Positions 62,601-64,000 of a stretch of 64,000 bases of DNA are shown here, in pieces. The position numbers and the translations under genes are program-made. The stretch lies in contig JAXGGA010005234.1 in the NCBI GenBank assembly GCA_038373865.1, positions 1 through 64,000 on the forward strand. The letters are read 5' to 3'. The stretch is from Uloborus plumipes. Its lineage: Eukaryota; Arthropoda; Arachnida; Araneae; Uloboridae. Within the stretch, counting starts at the first letter, position 1; every line of letters begins with the position of its first letter. Below the pieces are notes generated by a model that saw only the letters and a list, made by a program, of their open reading frames with translations, was not told the origin of the DNA and made no database searches.

Positions 62601-63369
62601 TTCATAGCTGCAAATTTTAGCTTAAGATTTATCTTTTGGTGCTTAATGTTGCCTATTTGCACTTTGAAGTTGAAATTACATTCCTACTTTACTAAAAACT
62701 CTTTCAAATTAAAATTAAAAAAATAAAACCAAAAAATATGAATTAAAAAAGTGTAATTTCTGTTGCACATGCATGAGTGCATACCCCCCTTCCCTATGTA
62801 CATAATCTGTTGCACATGTACCATGTATCTCATTTACTGAAGACAGAGTTCATCATTTCTTACAGAATAAAAATTATAACTTATTAAATTAAAAGGGTAA
62901 ATTATGGATATAGACATTGTTTGAAAATAGTGAATTATTAGGAGTCTATAATATTTGAATCTTTATATGTTCTTATAAATGACAAAGGGTTTGCTGTTAA
63001 AAATTTATATTTGTTTAAATTTTTTACGTTATAAAATGTGAAGAAGCAAGTTCGTACTAATTTGTTTAAGTAAAATTACATAATCTTTGTTGGCCGTCCT
63101 AATTAGCTTTTTTGCATGAAACATTTGAATTATTTAGTAGCCATTATTAGTTTGTAAATAAATGGTGAATGTTTTTGCTTCTAATGTGTTTCAGAAAATA
63201 TCTCACAAGTCTCCAGATCCTTTAACAATTACAAGTAGTGGACCTACCATGAGTTTGTCTTTGCCTCCCTCAGCTTCGACGACATCGGCATCATCTCCCA
63301 AGGAAGGCACAGTGGCCGCTCTGAGCCCTCAAGATGTGAAACTGGAAGATGAAGAGGAGAAAGAAGATG
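7385..63369 (+). CDS. Piezo: Piezo mechanosensitive cation channel, partial (27 joined exons)
   Basis: This is the single host gene of the window. Piezo proteins are very large trimeric, stretch-gated cation channels of the plasma membrane. Twenty-seven exons join in frame, each with AG acceptor and GT donor and with compatible phases, to give about 1,535 residues. Diagnostic stretches are ITYHSWLTFVLLLW (exon 7), LLTPTFFLIITIIQLHYFH (exon 11), the beam KKKMDRIRAYQQKI (exon 24) and IRSGDYYMF (exon 25); all match the order seen in fly and vertebrate Piezo. The first exon with the start codon is upstream of 7385 and was not found. The C-terminal 40% (clasp remainder, anchor, cap, pore helices) lies beyond the window. 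Most introns are repeat-rich. Family assignment is very secure; exact ends of a few exons are inferred. Confidence 0.95.
7915..8135. mobile_element. Tigger/pogo-like MITE, copy 1
   Basis: The termini CTGTAAACTCCCGATTAT and, inverted, CAGTACACTCCCGATTATCC are bounded by TA (7913-7914 and 8136-8137). The sequence pattern (…ACTCCCGATTATCCGCGG…) is typical of pogo/Tigger-derived short elements. It has 221 bp and no coding capacity, and sits in the intron after exon 1. Confidence 0.7.
8927..9112. mobile_element. hAT-type MITE (186 bp) with 8-bp target duplication
   Basis: The termini CAGTAGCGTACATAG and CTATGTACGCCACTG are inverse, and GTACGTAT is duplicated on both sides (8919-8926 and 9113-9120). 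The 8-bp duplication and CAGTRGCGTA terminus are hAT hallmarks. GC-rich middle (CGCGCCGCGGGGG). Confidence 0.85.
9321..9470. repeat. cluster of TTGGCGACA/TCGCCAA palindromes
   Basis: TTGGCG and CGCCAA alternate at short spacing, for example TTGGCGATATGTCGCCAA, giving several overlapping hairpins. It lies inside the repeat at 8701-9664. Confidence 0.6.
9849..9968 (+). CDS. Piezo: Piezo exon 2
   Basis: The acceptor is gtttttag and the donor gtaagt. It continues from exon 1 through a split Gly codon. It encodes a hydrophobic segment, YLKAVIGLSSIFCLCHVIFQ, followed by TVLLSIGNYVSSFDY, the second N-terminal membrane helix. It ends one base into the Cys codon that exon 3 completes. Confidence 0.92.
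10181..10396. mobile_element. foldback MITE-like inverted repeat
   Basis: Two arms of about 75 bp (10181-10256 and 10322-10396) are inverse copies, sharing AAATAAGCAGGGATACTGCA and starting TGTAGAGAAAAATA; the spacer is about 65 bp. No coding capacity. No clear target duplication was found. Confidence 0.65.
10531..10995. mobile_element. fragment related to the hAT-like terminus at 11032
   Basis: It starts TACGGATGCACCGATTAATC and continues with the same CCGATTAATCGG-type subterminal pattern as the left end of the 11032 element, in the same orientation. No matching right end was seen, so it looks like a truncated relative. The right boundary is approximate. Confidence 0.4.
12579..12884 (-). 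CDS. transposon-associated ORF, left-arm copy (unnamed domain)
   Basis: 101 codons: MSFDDHQTSILFTNVSSF, then ACVYDEKWWMGKVKDKNEAN, DILVHFFHPSGPKTAFQLLK and AWVPAKKIVRKV. The YDEKWWMGKV...VHFFHP.GP...F......WVP pattern resembles an uncharacterised small domain I have seen in transposon-linked ORFs of invertebrates; this is memory, not a search. It could be a Tudor/SH3-like fold (inference). Near the centre of the foldback, transcribed outward to the left. It may be the last exon or remnant of a longer protein. Confidence 0.5.
   Translation of the reverse strand: MSFDDHQTSILFTNVSSFTNNDFVACVYDEKWWMGKVKDKNEANNDILVHFFHPSGPKTAFQLLKNDTAWVPAKKIVRKVTSLELATFSGRTHNITDKTVQ
13103..13471 (+). pseudogene. 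mirror copy of the foldback ORF, frame-disrupted
   Basis: The right-arm copy of the ORF at 12579-12884, on the opposite strand. It reads LSFDDHQTSILFTNVSSF, then a small deletion near 13190 shifts the frame before ACIYDEKWWMEKVEDKSEAN, DILMHFFHPSGPKTAFQLSK and AWVPAKKIVRKV. The frame shift marks it as the decayed copy. The differences from the left copy show the arms have diverged, so no recent gene conversion. Confidence 0.6.
13530..14540. mobile_element. non-autonomous hAT element (1,011 bp) inside the foldback arm
   Basis: The termini CAGTGGTTTTTAACC and GTTGAGAACCACTG are inverse and GTTTACAC is duplicated on both sides (13522-13529, 14541-14548). CAGTGGTTCTCAACC is a classic hAT terminus. 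No transposase frame. It broke the right arm of the foldback, so it is the younger insertion. Confidence 0.88.
15495..17168. mobile_element. repeat with inverted ends and six GTTACNGATCTGA sites
   Basis: The stretch 15495-15600 (with ATTTAGAAAAGTGCCAATTT) is repeated in inverse orientation at about 17000-17168. Between them GTTACAGATCTGATG or GTTACCGATCTGA occurs near 15681, 15699, 16401 (one mismatch), 16416, 16573 and 16961. No coding frame. Boundaries are approximate. Confidence 0.5.
17320..17818 (+). CDS. Piezo: Piezo exon 3 (blade membrane bundle)
   Basis: This is the largest exon (499 bp). It starts DWKGRLFALFGFHRLDSIRP (after a split Cys), followed by a helix LIAIDFVVLFSAVGVFVAV, a basic cytosolic loop (KKRKRRRSE), then three more hydrophobic segments including TFVLLFLAGAGILHPSLSSA and VYFLIFLVVCTWLAC. 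The loop 'LHPSLSSAVYFLIFL' parallels fly 'LRPSVPGGFYFLIFL'. The donor is gtaagt and it ends two bases into Arg. A 6.2-kb hAT-like element ends only 49 bp before the acceptor AG. Confidence 0.95.
17819..18883. other. Piezo intron between exons 3 and 4
   Basis: AT-rich, ordinary intron with no structured repeat that I could see; it ends in a T15 polypyrimidine tract. Confidence 0.5.
18884..19043 (+). CDS. Piezo: Piezo exon 4
   Basis: It follows a T15 tract and acceptor attttag; the donor is gtaagt. It encodes LLGLPDFVGQNC, an extracytosolic loop aligned with the fly RLIGLEPLIESYC, and a membrane segment SPFVILGLYCLLALIL. It ends exactly on a codon boundary, so inclusion of the downstream phase-0 exons is flexible. 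Confidence 0.93.
19044..19864. other. Piezo intron between exons 4 and 5
   Basis: AT-rich with no clear element. A G-rich patch at 19620-19660 (GGGGGGAGGGGGGG-like) may be a repeat remnant. Confidence 0.4.
19865..19981 (+). CDS. Piezo: Piezo exon 5 (cytosolic, basic linker)
   Basis: The acceptor is cctttcag. It encodes 39 residues beginning PVEESKYEPAISRFDSKQSS and ending in a strongly basic SVRRRKQSRRMTRG. The donor gtatgt at 19982 is preferred because it keeps phase 0 and matches the phase-0 acceptor of exon 6. There is no membrane segment; this is the variable intracellular loop of the blade. Confidence 0.85.
22098..22112 (+). CDS. Piezo: candidate 15-nt Piezo microexon (EERAR)
   Basis: Acceptor gaaacag and donor gtaggt flank 15 bases encoding Glu-Glu-Arg-Ala-Arg in phase 0, the phase used by exons 5 and 6. 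The polypyrimidine tract (cttgcttcttgccatggctccc) is only moderate. Charged microexons in this intracellular Piezo loop would fit an alternatively spliced linker. Splice sites this short can occur by chance, so confidence is low. Confidence 0.3.
23209..23253 (+). CDS. Piezo: candidate 45-nt Piezo cassette microexon
   Basis: It lies between a tatacag acceptor and a gtatgt donor and encodes ADEYGFYYKTIEATP, 15 residues with no stop, phase 0 at both ends. It sits in the large intron between the basic linker of exon 5 and the acidic start of exon 6, where in-frame inclusion or skipping leaves the rest of the channel intact. The sequence looks coding rather than intronic (Glu, Asp, Tyr mix in an otherwise T-rich stretch). 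Confidence 0.5.
24126..25431 (+). mobile_element. mariner-family element, complete with both terminal repeats
   Basis: 27-bp inverted termini start CGAGGGCATTTCGAAAAGTA (24126-24152) and end CTTTTCGAAGCACCCTCG (25405-25431), flanked by TA at 24124-24125 and 25432-25433. The length of 1,306 bp is normal for mariner. It encodes one decayed transposase (24288-25334). Confidence 0.93.
24288..25334 (+). pseudogene. mariner transposase, frameshifted
   Basis: It starts MAVAIQNSAKCKVRSVIRFL, with a helix-turn-helix N-terminal region, and ends at a stop at 25332-25334. The catalytic motifs are visible: TGDETW (first Asp), LLHDNA (second Asp) and YSPELAPSDFHLF (third Asp, D34D spacing type). A one-base deletion near 24755 shifts the frame before TGDETW. 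A second disruption with a small deletion lies near 25065-25085, between LLHDNA and KKFKWEVLEH. The transposase is therefore inactive, although the DNA ends are intact. Confidence 0.9.
25434..27392. other. large Piezo intron, distal part
   Basis: AT-rich. It holds the 6-nt microexon candidate at 26189, a short duplicated phrase (TTAGAATGCTATTC at about 25531 and 25569), and A-runs at 26578-26605 and 26714-26731. Nothing else is supported. Confidence 0.4.
26189..26194 (+). CDS. Piezo: candidate 6-nt Piezo microexon (QL)
   Basis: Six bases (CAACTG, Gln-Leu) sit between a strong acceptor (gtgtcttgcag, with upstream pyrimidines) and a strong donor (gtaaga). It is phase 0 on both sides, so it would extend the N-terminus of exon 6 from LLEEDH to QLLLEEDH. 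Two strong sites six bases apart are rarely seen by chance, but only RNA evidence can settle it. Confidence 0.35.
27407..27778 (+). mobile_element. tRNA-derived SINE, family B
   Basis: Flanked by a 14-bp duplication ACTTATATCAAACA (27393-27406 and 27779-27792). The head has tRNA-like control regions: GTGGTGTGGTGGTTAAGATG (A box type) and GGGATCAAACCC near 27460 (B box type). The body is not related to the other SINEs here. It inserted 158 bp upstream of exon 6. Confidence 0.8.
27937..28209 (+). CDS. Piezo: Piezo exon 6
   Basis: Acceptor atctttcag, donor gtaaga; 91 codons, phase 0 at both ends. It encodes an acidic cytosolic stretch (LLEEDHTGRSYRTIDSSDAA, later DTPELLLDQTEEEK) and then a membrane helix reaching ARGSYVVTLIVMM, which continues into exon 7. 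This is the standard Piezo order of linker followed by the next four-helix unit. Confidence 0.93.
28986..29881 (+). mobile_element. Tc1/mariner-superfamily element, internally deleted, inside the Helitron
   Basis: The ends CAGGGTGCGACAAAGAAACT and, inverted, CAGGGTGCGGCGGAGAAACT are flanked by TA (28984-28985, 29882-29883). The 896-bp length is too short for a whole transposase gene. Confidence 0.85.
29118..29760 (+). pseudogene. degenerate DDE transposase of the 28986 element
   Basis: It begins MRWTKQQRAFAAESYFSNNL, the start of an arthropod DDE transposase family, and after a stop near 29285 continues with LSARKHAAALEIFGWTLRRS and LHNELQFHPNKIAVVHQLSD. Then it jumps to VPWPARSSDLTLCDYFYGGI near 29530. 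The stretch that should hold the first two catalytic Asp residues (the WFQQDGA-type motif) is missing, so this is an internal deletion with several frame breaks. Confidence 0.8.
30117..31414. other. Piezo intron, after the Helitron
   Basis: AT-rich, non-coding. It has a TTTA microsatellite at about 30534-30577 and nothing else that can be delimited. Confidence 0.4.
31415..31675 (+). CDS. Piezo: Piezo exon 7 (conserved HSWLTFVLLLW motif)
   Basis: 87 codons, phase 0. It carries the family hallmark TWSITYHSWLTFVLLLWSCI, close to vertebrate MWSLMWHSWLTFVLLLWACL, then RSSPALVFYAEALLLLQYIF, matching fly RSSPFIVLYAEALLLAQYIY, and GLNLNEDELPTF. It contains two membrane helices and a short extracytosolic loop. 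The donor is gtaatt. Confidence 0.97.
31676..32956. other. Piezo intron between exons 7 and 8
   Basis: AT-rich; a patch at 31838-31915 repeats GGTTTAAACC-like words. No complete element. Confidence 0.4.
32957..33104 (+). CDS. Piezo: Piezo exon 8
   Basis: Acceptor ttttttttag. It encodes YTLMFWITMRQFFEERQES, parallel to YTIMFWITMRQYLRE in other Piezos, then a Gln-rich acidic cytosolic stretch. The donor gtatgt at 33105 was chosen over gtgtat two bases earlier because only the former keeps exon 9 open (split Ser codon). Confidence 0.93.
33105..35004. other. Piezo intron between exons 8 and 9, first part
   Basis: AT-rich non-coding sequence; the only structured feature is the perfect hairpin at 34393-34454. 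Confidence 0.4.
34393..34454. repeat. perfect 23-bp hairpin
   Basis: CAACTGCTTTTCAGTGTTAA GCA (34393-34415) is exactly complementary to 34432-34454, with a 16-base AT-rich loop. It could be a microRNA-like precursor or a MITE remnant. Confidence 0.75.
35005..35285 (+). mobile_element. tRNA-derived SINE, family C
   Basis: It has tRNA-like control regions (CTTGTCTAGCGGTCAGAG near 35013 and GGTTCGAATCC at 35058-35068), followed by an unrelated body. The 3' end and target duplication are unclear, so the boundaries are approximate. Confidence 0.6.
35286..35924. other. Piezo intron between exons 8 and 9, last part
   Basis: It holds G and C homopolymer runs (35450-35461, 35551-35565) and a CAGTGGTGCAGCAAG stretch at 35413 that may be a hAT end, without a partner. 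The rest is plain AT-rich intron. Confidence 0.35.
35925..36136 (+). CDS. Piezo: Piezo exon 9
   Basis: Acceptor tattttcag, donor gtaaac. It encodes a cytosolic start (MKRHFSIVPSTITPNPYIRI) and two membrane helices, YWIWVVATMLMVISLGGSVV and RIVYMFLFLFFILMFQ; the second aligns with fly FRICYMALFLFFLLVFQ. It ends in phase 0. Confidence 0.95.
36795..38359. mobile_element. 1.57-kb palindromic Tc1-like element
   Basis: It starts CACTAGGTGGCCAAAAGTAT and ends with the inverse, flanked by TA (36793-36794, 38360-38361). The arms of about 664 bp (36795-37458 and 37697-38359) are near-perfect inverse copies. The 238-bp spacer contains one more copy of the terminal sequence at 37588-37616 (GTAGGTGGCCAAAAGTATCC). 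No transposase frame. GGCCAAAAGTATCCGGACAC resembles Tc1-type ends. Confidence 0.9.
38667..38815 (+). CDS. Piezo: Piezo exon 10
   Basis: A T19 tract leads to the acceptor. It encodes NWRKIMYGFWLTVIVFSMLV and LILIYTYQFKDFDVYWEEYL, matching the fly KIMYGFWL...LILIYTYQF block. It ends two bases into Leu, completed by exon 11. A long palindromic transposon lies in the preceding intron. Confidence 0.96.
38816..39898. other. Piezo intron between exons 10 and 11
   Basis: AT-rich, with purine runs near 39260-39290; no delimited element. Confidence 0.4.
39899..40048 (+). CDS. Piezo: Piezo exon 11 (LLTPTFFLIITIIQLHYFH motif)
   Basis: It encodes QRDLGLELYDSDTGTLFLKL, then LLTPTFFLIITIIQLHYFH, almost identical to fly LLTPTFFLIITVIQLHYFH and close to vertebrate LLPPVFLLLATLLQIHYFH. 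It ends HKEFLIISDIHY with two bases of Arg, continued in exon 12. This is among the strongest family signatures in the window. Confidence 0.97.
40049..40519. other. Piezo intron between exons 11 and 12
   Basis: AT-rich short intron. I see nothing in it. Confidence 0.45.
40520..40752 (+). CDS. Piezo: Piezo exon 12 (disordered cytosolic loop)
   Basis: Acceptor acttgtag, donor gtatag. It encodes about 77 polar residues (SGENLADRTQLTTTTDLPND ... ASTPGSQKRDDADSNRAERE), rich in Asp, Glu, Ser, Thr and Pro, with no membrane segment. The length and frame are fixed by the split Glu codon shared with exon 13. This loop differs greatly between Piezo proteins. Confidence 0.9.
40753..41631. other. Piezo intron between exons 12 and 13, first part
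   Basis: 40795-41160 is less AT-rich than the rest (CACACAC-type words, GTAGGTCGGATGGTCACG) and may be an old SINE or other repeat, but no ends or promoter boxes could be fixed. Confidence 0.35.
41632..41871. mobile_element. TTAA-flanked MITE, copy 1
   Basis: The element is bordered by TTAA on both sides, with inverted ends TTAACCTTTTGGATCCGGG and, inverted, TTAAGCATTAGGAGCCGGG. The TTAA target is that of piggyBac-type (also Kolobok) transposons. It is about 240 bp, and a second copy in the same orientation lies at 62073-62312. Confidence 0.8.
42168..42316 (+). CDS. Piezo: Piezo exon 13
   Basis: Acceptor ttccattacag, donor gtgagt. It encodes an amphipathic stretch FRAVKICLNNIFQGVQQVLT, then EILWRVLEIHIIKIVFLSSF and the start of a membrane helix ending CLAAYD. 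Phase 0 at its end links to exon 14. The WRVLEIHIIK pattern is the pre-helix seen at the start of each Piezo bundle. Confidence 0.94.
42317..42811. other. Piezo intron between exons 13 and 14
   Basis: AT-rich; only a TAAA run near 42398-42415 and a C9 run near 42736. Confidence 0.45.
42812..42985 (+). CDS. Piezo: Piezo exon 14
   Basis: 58 codons, phase 0 at both ends. It encodes FIHLAFVVFVVVALPVKS and ALLLSKMIYQLSIVDY, two membrane helices aligned with the fly LHLVYVILVVIAIPLG...LLRMIYQI block. It ends NCT, a possible extracytosolic glycosylation site at the exon edge. Confidence 0.95.
42986..43702. other. Piezo intron between exons 14 and 15
   Basis: AT-rich. I see nothing in it. Confidence 0.45.
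43703..43816 (+). CDS. Piezo: Piezo exon 15 (extracytosolic loop)
   Basis: 38 codons, phase 0. It encodes a non-membrane loop with two sequons, NSS and NTT, and the segment NHDWIGFKRTHNLADYCK, which resembles the 'NTTEWFGF' type loop between blade helices. The donor gtaata is followed by a short 104-bp intron. Confidence 0.93.
43921..44121 (+). CDS. Piezo: Piezo exon 16
   Basis: 67 codons, phase 0. It encodes the helix GYIALILVLTIQAVVRIRQE and a cytosolic loop with EPKTGVIFPDATRSTADDNL, then the pre-helix LLECIKYLANYFFYKFGLE, a pattern (KYLANYFFYKFGLE) very typical of Piezo. The donor is gtgagt. Confidence 0.96.
44122..45378. other. Piezo intron between exons 16 and 17
   Basis: A short ATAG microsatellite at 44758-44776. 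44160-44630 is somewhat less AT-rich and could be an old repeat, but no ends were found. Confidence 0.4.
45379..45580 (+). CDS. Piezo: Piezo exon 17
   Basis: It encodes FCFVTTVSCIGVRLDVFACL, AIWLWCMFFLKRRTLAKVWP and YVTYQCIILAFQYIICLGLP: two or three membrane helices and the conserved basic RRTLAKVWP turn. It ends PPGFCI with one base of the next codon, matching the 'GLPPGFC' element conserved in animal Piezos. Confidence 0.97.
45581..46090. other. Piezo intron between exons 17 and 18
   Basis: AT-rich. I see nothing in it. Confidence 0.45.
46091..46183 (+). CDS. Piezo: Piezo exon 18
   Basis: A short exon (93 bp). It encodes YPWTDALREGLAEWLFLPNF, then QIAPSSSKVL, corresponding to the conserved YPW...L..WL.LPDF loop of Piezo. 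Both joins are split codons (Glu before, Ala after). The donor is gtaagt. Confidence 0.95.
46294..46450 (+). CDS. Piezo: Piezo exon 19
   Basis: Acceptor cgtttcag, donor gtaata. It encodes DFFQLLFACCQLFVFQIE, a membrane helix with the conserved DF.QLL.A..Q..VF pattern, and then an acidic cytosolic loop (EGGSNKEINFEAPEPNPIPD). It ends inside Lys, completed by exon 20. Confidence 0.95.
46814..47121 (-). mobile_element. tRNA-derived SINE, family A, minus orientation
   Basis: Read on the minus strand it begins GGGCCGTGGTAGCCTGATCG, has TAAGGCGTCGGACTAG, and a GGTTCGATCC B box near 47068. The body matches the copies at 50803 and 61457 (GTTAAAAATG, TGGATC...). The tail is GAAGTGAAAGTGAAAG. The 3' boundary is approximate and no clean target duplication was seen. 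Confidence 0.75.
47292..47477 (+). CDS. Piezo: Piezo exon 20
   Basis: It encodes SFLDMFKVFVFYAFYWISLA, overlapping the helix FYAFYWISLAVVFTAGTARI, then NLFAMGYVISCFYFLWNGNE and FYLKTRTALLRL. The 'VVFTAGT.RI.LF..GY....F.FLW.G..FYL' pattern is shared by animal Piezos. The last codon is split with exon 21. Confidence 0.97.
47478..49013. other. Piezo intron between exons 20 and 21
   Basis: AT-rich, holding the tandem palindrome at 47580-47629; nothing else is delimited. Confidence 0.4.
47580..47629. repeat. two tandem copies of a 25-bp unit with an 18-bp palindrome
   Basis: The unit GCACATTTCAGAATATTC... repeats exactly twice. Each copy contains the perfect palindrome TTTCAGAATATTCTGAAA, with inverted GAA/TTC blocks reminiscent of heat-shock elements. 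Confidence 0.8.
49014..49071 (+). CDS. Piezo: Piezo exon 21 (58 bp)
   Basis: A short exon encoding WNMLLAYNIGVLLVSCLLQ, a single membrane helix matching the Piezo W..L..YN..V...K..LQ block. Acceptor gtgttttag; donor gttagt, a weaker site than its neighbours. Phase 0 at the end. Confidence 0.95.
49641..49881. mobile_element. MITE with CTAATTCTGCTGTGCTAAGC ends
   Basis: The left terminus CTAATTCTGCTGTGCTAAGC and its inverse at the right end (GCTTAGCACGGCAGAATTAG) enclose 241 bp without coding capacity. It sits just before exon 22. The target duplication is unclear. Confidence 0.65.
49931..50039 (+). CDS. Piezo: Piezo exon 22
   Basis: It encodes VGCTYFEFLLSKKQCWLIQL followed by LGIACQHKVKPPEEQ: an extracytosolic turn (GC.Y...L....CWL.QL), then the start of a cytosolic loop. 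Acceptor catttttcag, donor gtaaat. It leaves one base of Ala for exon 23. Confidence 0.95.
50306..50456 (+). CDS. Piezo: Piezo exon 23
   Basis: It encodes the membrane helix GLIYDIICFAFLLLQRRLFS and the segment SYYFQHVVNEVKAQQVLSS that leads into the beam. The pattern 'D..CF..LL.QRR.F.S.YF..V' is conserved. Donor gtagat; it ends with two bases of Arg. Confidence 0.96.
50803..51096 (+). mobile_element. tRNA-derived SINE, family A
   Basis: Flanked by a 12-bp duplication AGGCTGAACCTC (50791-50802 and 51097-51108). The tRNA-like head has GTGGTAGCCCGTTCGG (A box type) and GGTTTGATCCC (B box, 50858-50868). The body matches the copy at 61457. Confidence 0.85.
51349..51512 (+). CDS. Piezo: Piezo exon 24 (beam helix)
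   Basis: It encodes GAELIHEIQMKEVQEQQANE, then KEIMERIKKKMDRIRAYQQK and IRGGENMEPETHFQ. This is the long charged intracellular helix known structurally as the beam, aligned with mouse Piezo1 KRQMKRIRAKQEKY. It ends one base into a codon, and both exon 25 and the candidate exon at 58902 start with the two bases that complete it (Ala in each case), so exon 24 can splice to either. Confidence 0.96.
51513..54555. other. 9.2-kb Piezo intron, first part
   Basis: AT-rich, non-coding. It contains a pure A/T palindromic tract at about 53536-53626 and an A22 run near 53917-53938. Confidence 0.4.
53536..53626. repeat. AT-dinucleotide-like palindromic tract
   Basis: Almost only TA, ATA and TATA words for about 90 bp, self-complementary in many registers. 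Confidence 0.75.
54559..56199. mobile_element. DNA transposon-like element with seven GTTACGTCTGTAAC sites
   Basis: The termini GGGCCATTCCAT (54559) and ATGGAATTGCCC (56199) are inverse and flanked by TGAA (54555-54558, 56200-56203), an apparent 4-bp target duplication. The near-palindrome GTTACGTCTGTAAC or close variants lies at 54921, 55077, 55117, 55800, 55822, 56007 and 56173. No transposase frame is visible. Confidence 0.75.
56204..58901. other. 9.2-kb Piezo intron, middle
   Basis: AT-rich. I see nothing that can be delimited between the transposon and the candidate exon at 58902. Confidence 0.4.
58902..59338 (+). CDS. Piezo: candidate alternative Piezo exon: in-frame cassette or early C-terminus
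   Basis: A GC-richer block in a very AT-rich 9.2-kb intron, preceded by acceptor tgcggtcacag. Read in the phase left by exon 24 it is open for about 145 codons: TDYCSYSTPMYSDGTTSRTA, a Pro/Ser/Glu-rich middle with SPPPYPATLEALQFLPEYL, then a stop at 59336-59338. Two donors, gtaatt after 59303 and gtaact after 59312, give lengths of 402 and 411 bp, both multiples of three and both leaving the phase exon 25 needs. It could thus be a 134/137-residue cassette inserted after the beam or, if no donor is used, a terminal exon giving a pore-less Piezo. A minus-strand frame is also open here, so the coding strand is not certain. Confidence 0.5.
59339..60722. other. 9.2-kb Piezo intron, last part
   Basis: AT-rich and T-rich; the only structured feature is the palindrome at 59754-59903. 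Confidence 0.4.
59754..59903. mobile_element. palindromic MITE (150 bp)
   Basis: Arms of about 70 bp (59754-59823 and 59835-59903) are near-perfect inverse copies with an 11-base loop, starting AATTCTGTACCTCAGAACCA. There is no coding capacity. A transcript through it would form a long duplex. Confidence 0.8.
60723..60859 (+). CDS. Piezo: Piezo exon 25 (IRSGDYYMF motif)
   Basis: Acceptor gatttttcag, donor gtaact. It encodes IRSGDYYMFDDFSDDEIDLE and an acidic tail (DEDDEDSAEVKEKGLNA). The IRSGDYYMF motif is nearly invariant in arthropod Piezo and corresponds to vertebrate IHSGDYFLFESDSEEE. It joins directly to exon 24 through a split Ala codon. Phase 0 at its end. Confidence 0.96.
61457..61755 (+). 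mobile_element. tRNA-derived SINE, family A, next to exon 26
   Basis: Flanked by a perfect 14-bp duplication AGAGTTGCACGGGA (61443-61456 and 61756-61769). The head GGGGCCGTGGTGGCCCGATC and B box GGTTCGATTCC (61511-61521) are tRNA-like. The tail is GAAATGAAATGAATGA. It is the cleanest SINE copy in the window. Confidence 0.93.
61802..61942 (+). CDS. Piezo: Piezo exon 26 (cytosolic linker)
   Basis: 47 codons, phase 0 at both ends. It encodes LLRKTIQGNLKLVDEPRKES and an acidic Ser-rich stretch ending DRDAIVSSQ. The acceptor is atttcaag (AAG rather than CAG) and the donor gttggt, both weaker than average, so alternative use is plausible. A SINE inserted 33 bp upstream of the acceptor region (second target duplication ends at 61769). 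Confidence 0.85.
61943..63194. other. Piezo intron between exons 26 and 27
   Basis: It holds the second TTAA MITE (62073-62312); the rest is AT-rich and unremarkable. Confidence 0.45.
62073..62312. mobile_element. TTAA-flanked MITE, copy 2
   Basis: Bordered by TTAA, with ends TTAACCTTTTGGATCCGGG and, inverted, TTAACCTTTAGGAACCGGG. The interior is highly similar to copy 1 at 41632 (for example TTGAAAAGAGAAGGTATAAA in both, offset by a few bases). Better-preserved ends than copy 1. Confidence 0.85.
63195..63369 (+). CDS. Piezo: Piezo exon 27 (last in window)
   Basis: Acceptor gtgtttcag, donor gtagta. It encodes KISHKSPDPLTITSSGPTMS, a Ser/Pro/Thr-rich region and an acidic end (KLEDEEEKED), leaving one base of the next codon. 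It is the disordered intracellular linker downstream of the beam. The gene continues past 64000. Confidence 0.85.
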
Positions 63370-63569
63370 GTAGTAACTCTTTTGTTGATTTTAGTTAATT
63401 GCAATTAGTTGAAAAGAATGGTTAAAGAAGGTTTACCATATTTTTTTAATCTTACATTTTGTTAGTTATTGGTTTCACCTGATTAGGGATAGTTTTCTCA
63501 TTTGACTCTAAGCTAAAGCAATCAAATGATCAAGCCTTATAAAATCTATTTTAAACCATCAGTAGACTG

Positions 63570-63651
<82 letters not shown>
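63570..63651. repeat. (AT)n microsatellite
   Basis: About 40 uninterrupted AT units in the intron after exon 27. Confidence 0.95.
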
Positions 63652-63654
<3 letters not shown>

Positions 63655-64000
63655 TTTTATTTTTTGTCTCATTTTGTATGGTATTTTTGTAAAATTTTTG
63701 TATTAAAATCTTTCTTTTTCTTTTCTCTCTTTTTATTGTCTAATATAGTTTTAATTTCATTTACTTTACTGATGATGTTGATCAACTAGGTAGAGATATT
63801 TCTACTCACAAACATTAATATTAGTTTTATCTATAGATTTTTAGTTTAAGGTTTTCAAAAAGAAAAAAAAGCTTGAAAATTGAGAATTATTTTTGAAAGT
63901 GCAAAATATTTAAGTGATATTTTCTGATTGCACATTTTATAATGATAAGTTGTAAGGATTTCATAATAAAAGGAATATTGTTACATAAATTTTAATGATG
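63652..64000. other. Piezo intron continuing past the window
   Basis: T-rich non-coding sequence; I see nothing else in it. Confidence 0.4.

Noticed and set aside
63526..63789. Open frame with long Tyr-Ile repeats
   Set aside because: It is the (AT)n microsatellite read in frame.

Overview
The window is eukaryotic, AT-rich, intron-dominated DNA from an arthropod. I think a chelicerate is likely, probably a spider, but that rests on the general look of the repeats and is an inference. One host gene spans almost all of it on the + strand: a Piezo mechanosensitive cation channel. I could join 27 coding exons (7385 to 63369) with matching splice phases. They give about 1,535 residues, roughly the N-terminal 60% of a Piezo protein: the membrane 'blade' bundles, the long cytosolic 'beam' helix and the acidic linker after it. 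The start codon and first exon lie 5' of 7385 (not found here), and the anchor, cap and pore lie beyond 64000.

Layout: 1-7384 is repeat-rich upstream or intron-1 sequence with at least three DNA-transposon-like elements, one nested. 7385-19981 holds exons 1-5, with two introns loaded with nested transposons (a Tigger-like MITE containing another repeat that contains a hAT MITE; and a 6.2-kb hAT-like element containing a giant foldback, which itself contains another hAT, plus a further repeat). 19982-27936 is a large intron with three candidate in-frame microexons (15, 45 and 6 nt), a decayed mariner and a tRNA-derived SINE. 27937-51512 carries exons 6-24 fairly densely, with a Helitron (holding a decayed DDE transposon), a 1.57-kb palindromic Tc1-like element, several SINEs and a TTAA-type MITE. 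51513-60722 is a 9.2-kb intron with a transposon carrying seven copies of a near-palindromic site, and a GC-richer candidate alternative Piezo exon that is either a 134/137-residue cassette or a premature 3' end. 60723-63369 has exons 25-27, and 63370-64000 is intron.

The most interesting signals are the possible alternative splicing of Piezo (microexons; the cassette or truncating exon just after the beam) and the foldback/nested elements. Two unrelated-looking elements (11581-15437 and 54559-56199) share a GGGYCAWTCCAT-type terminus and apparent 4-bp target duplications. The foldback carries two mirror copies of an unnamed small ORF. Transposon calls rest on visible terminal inverted repeats and target duplications; no database search was possible.
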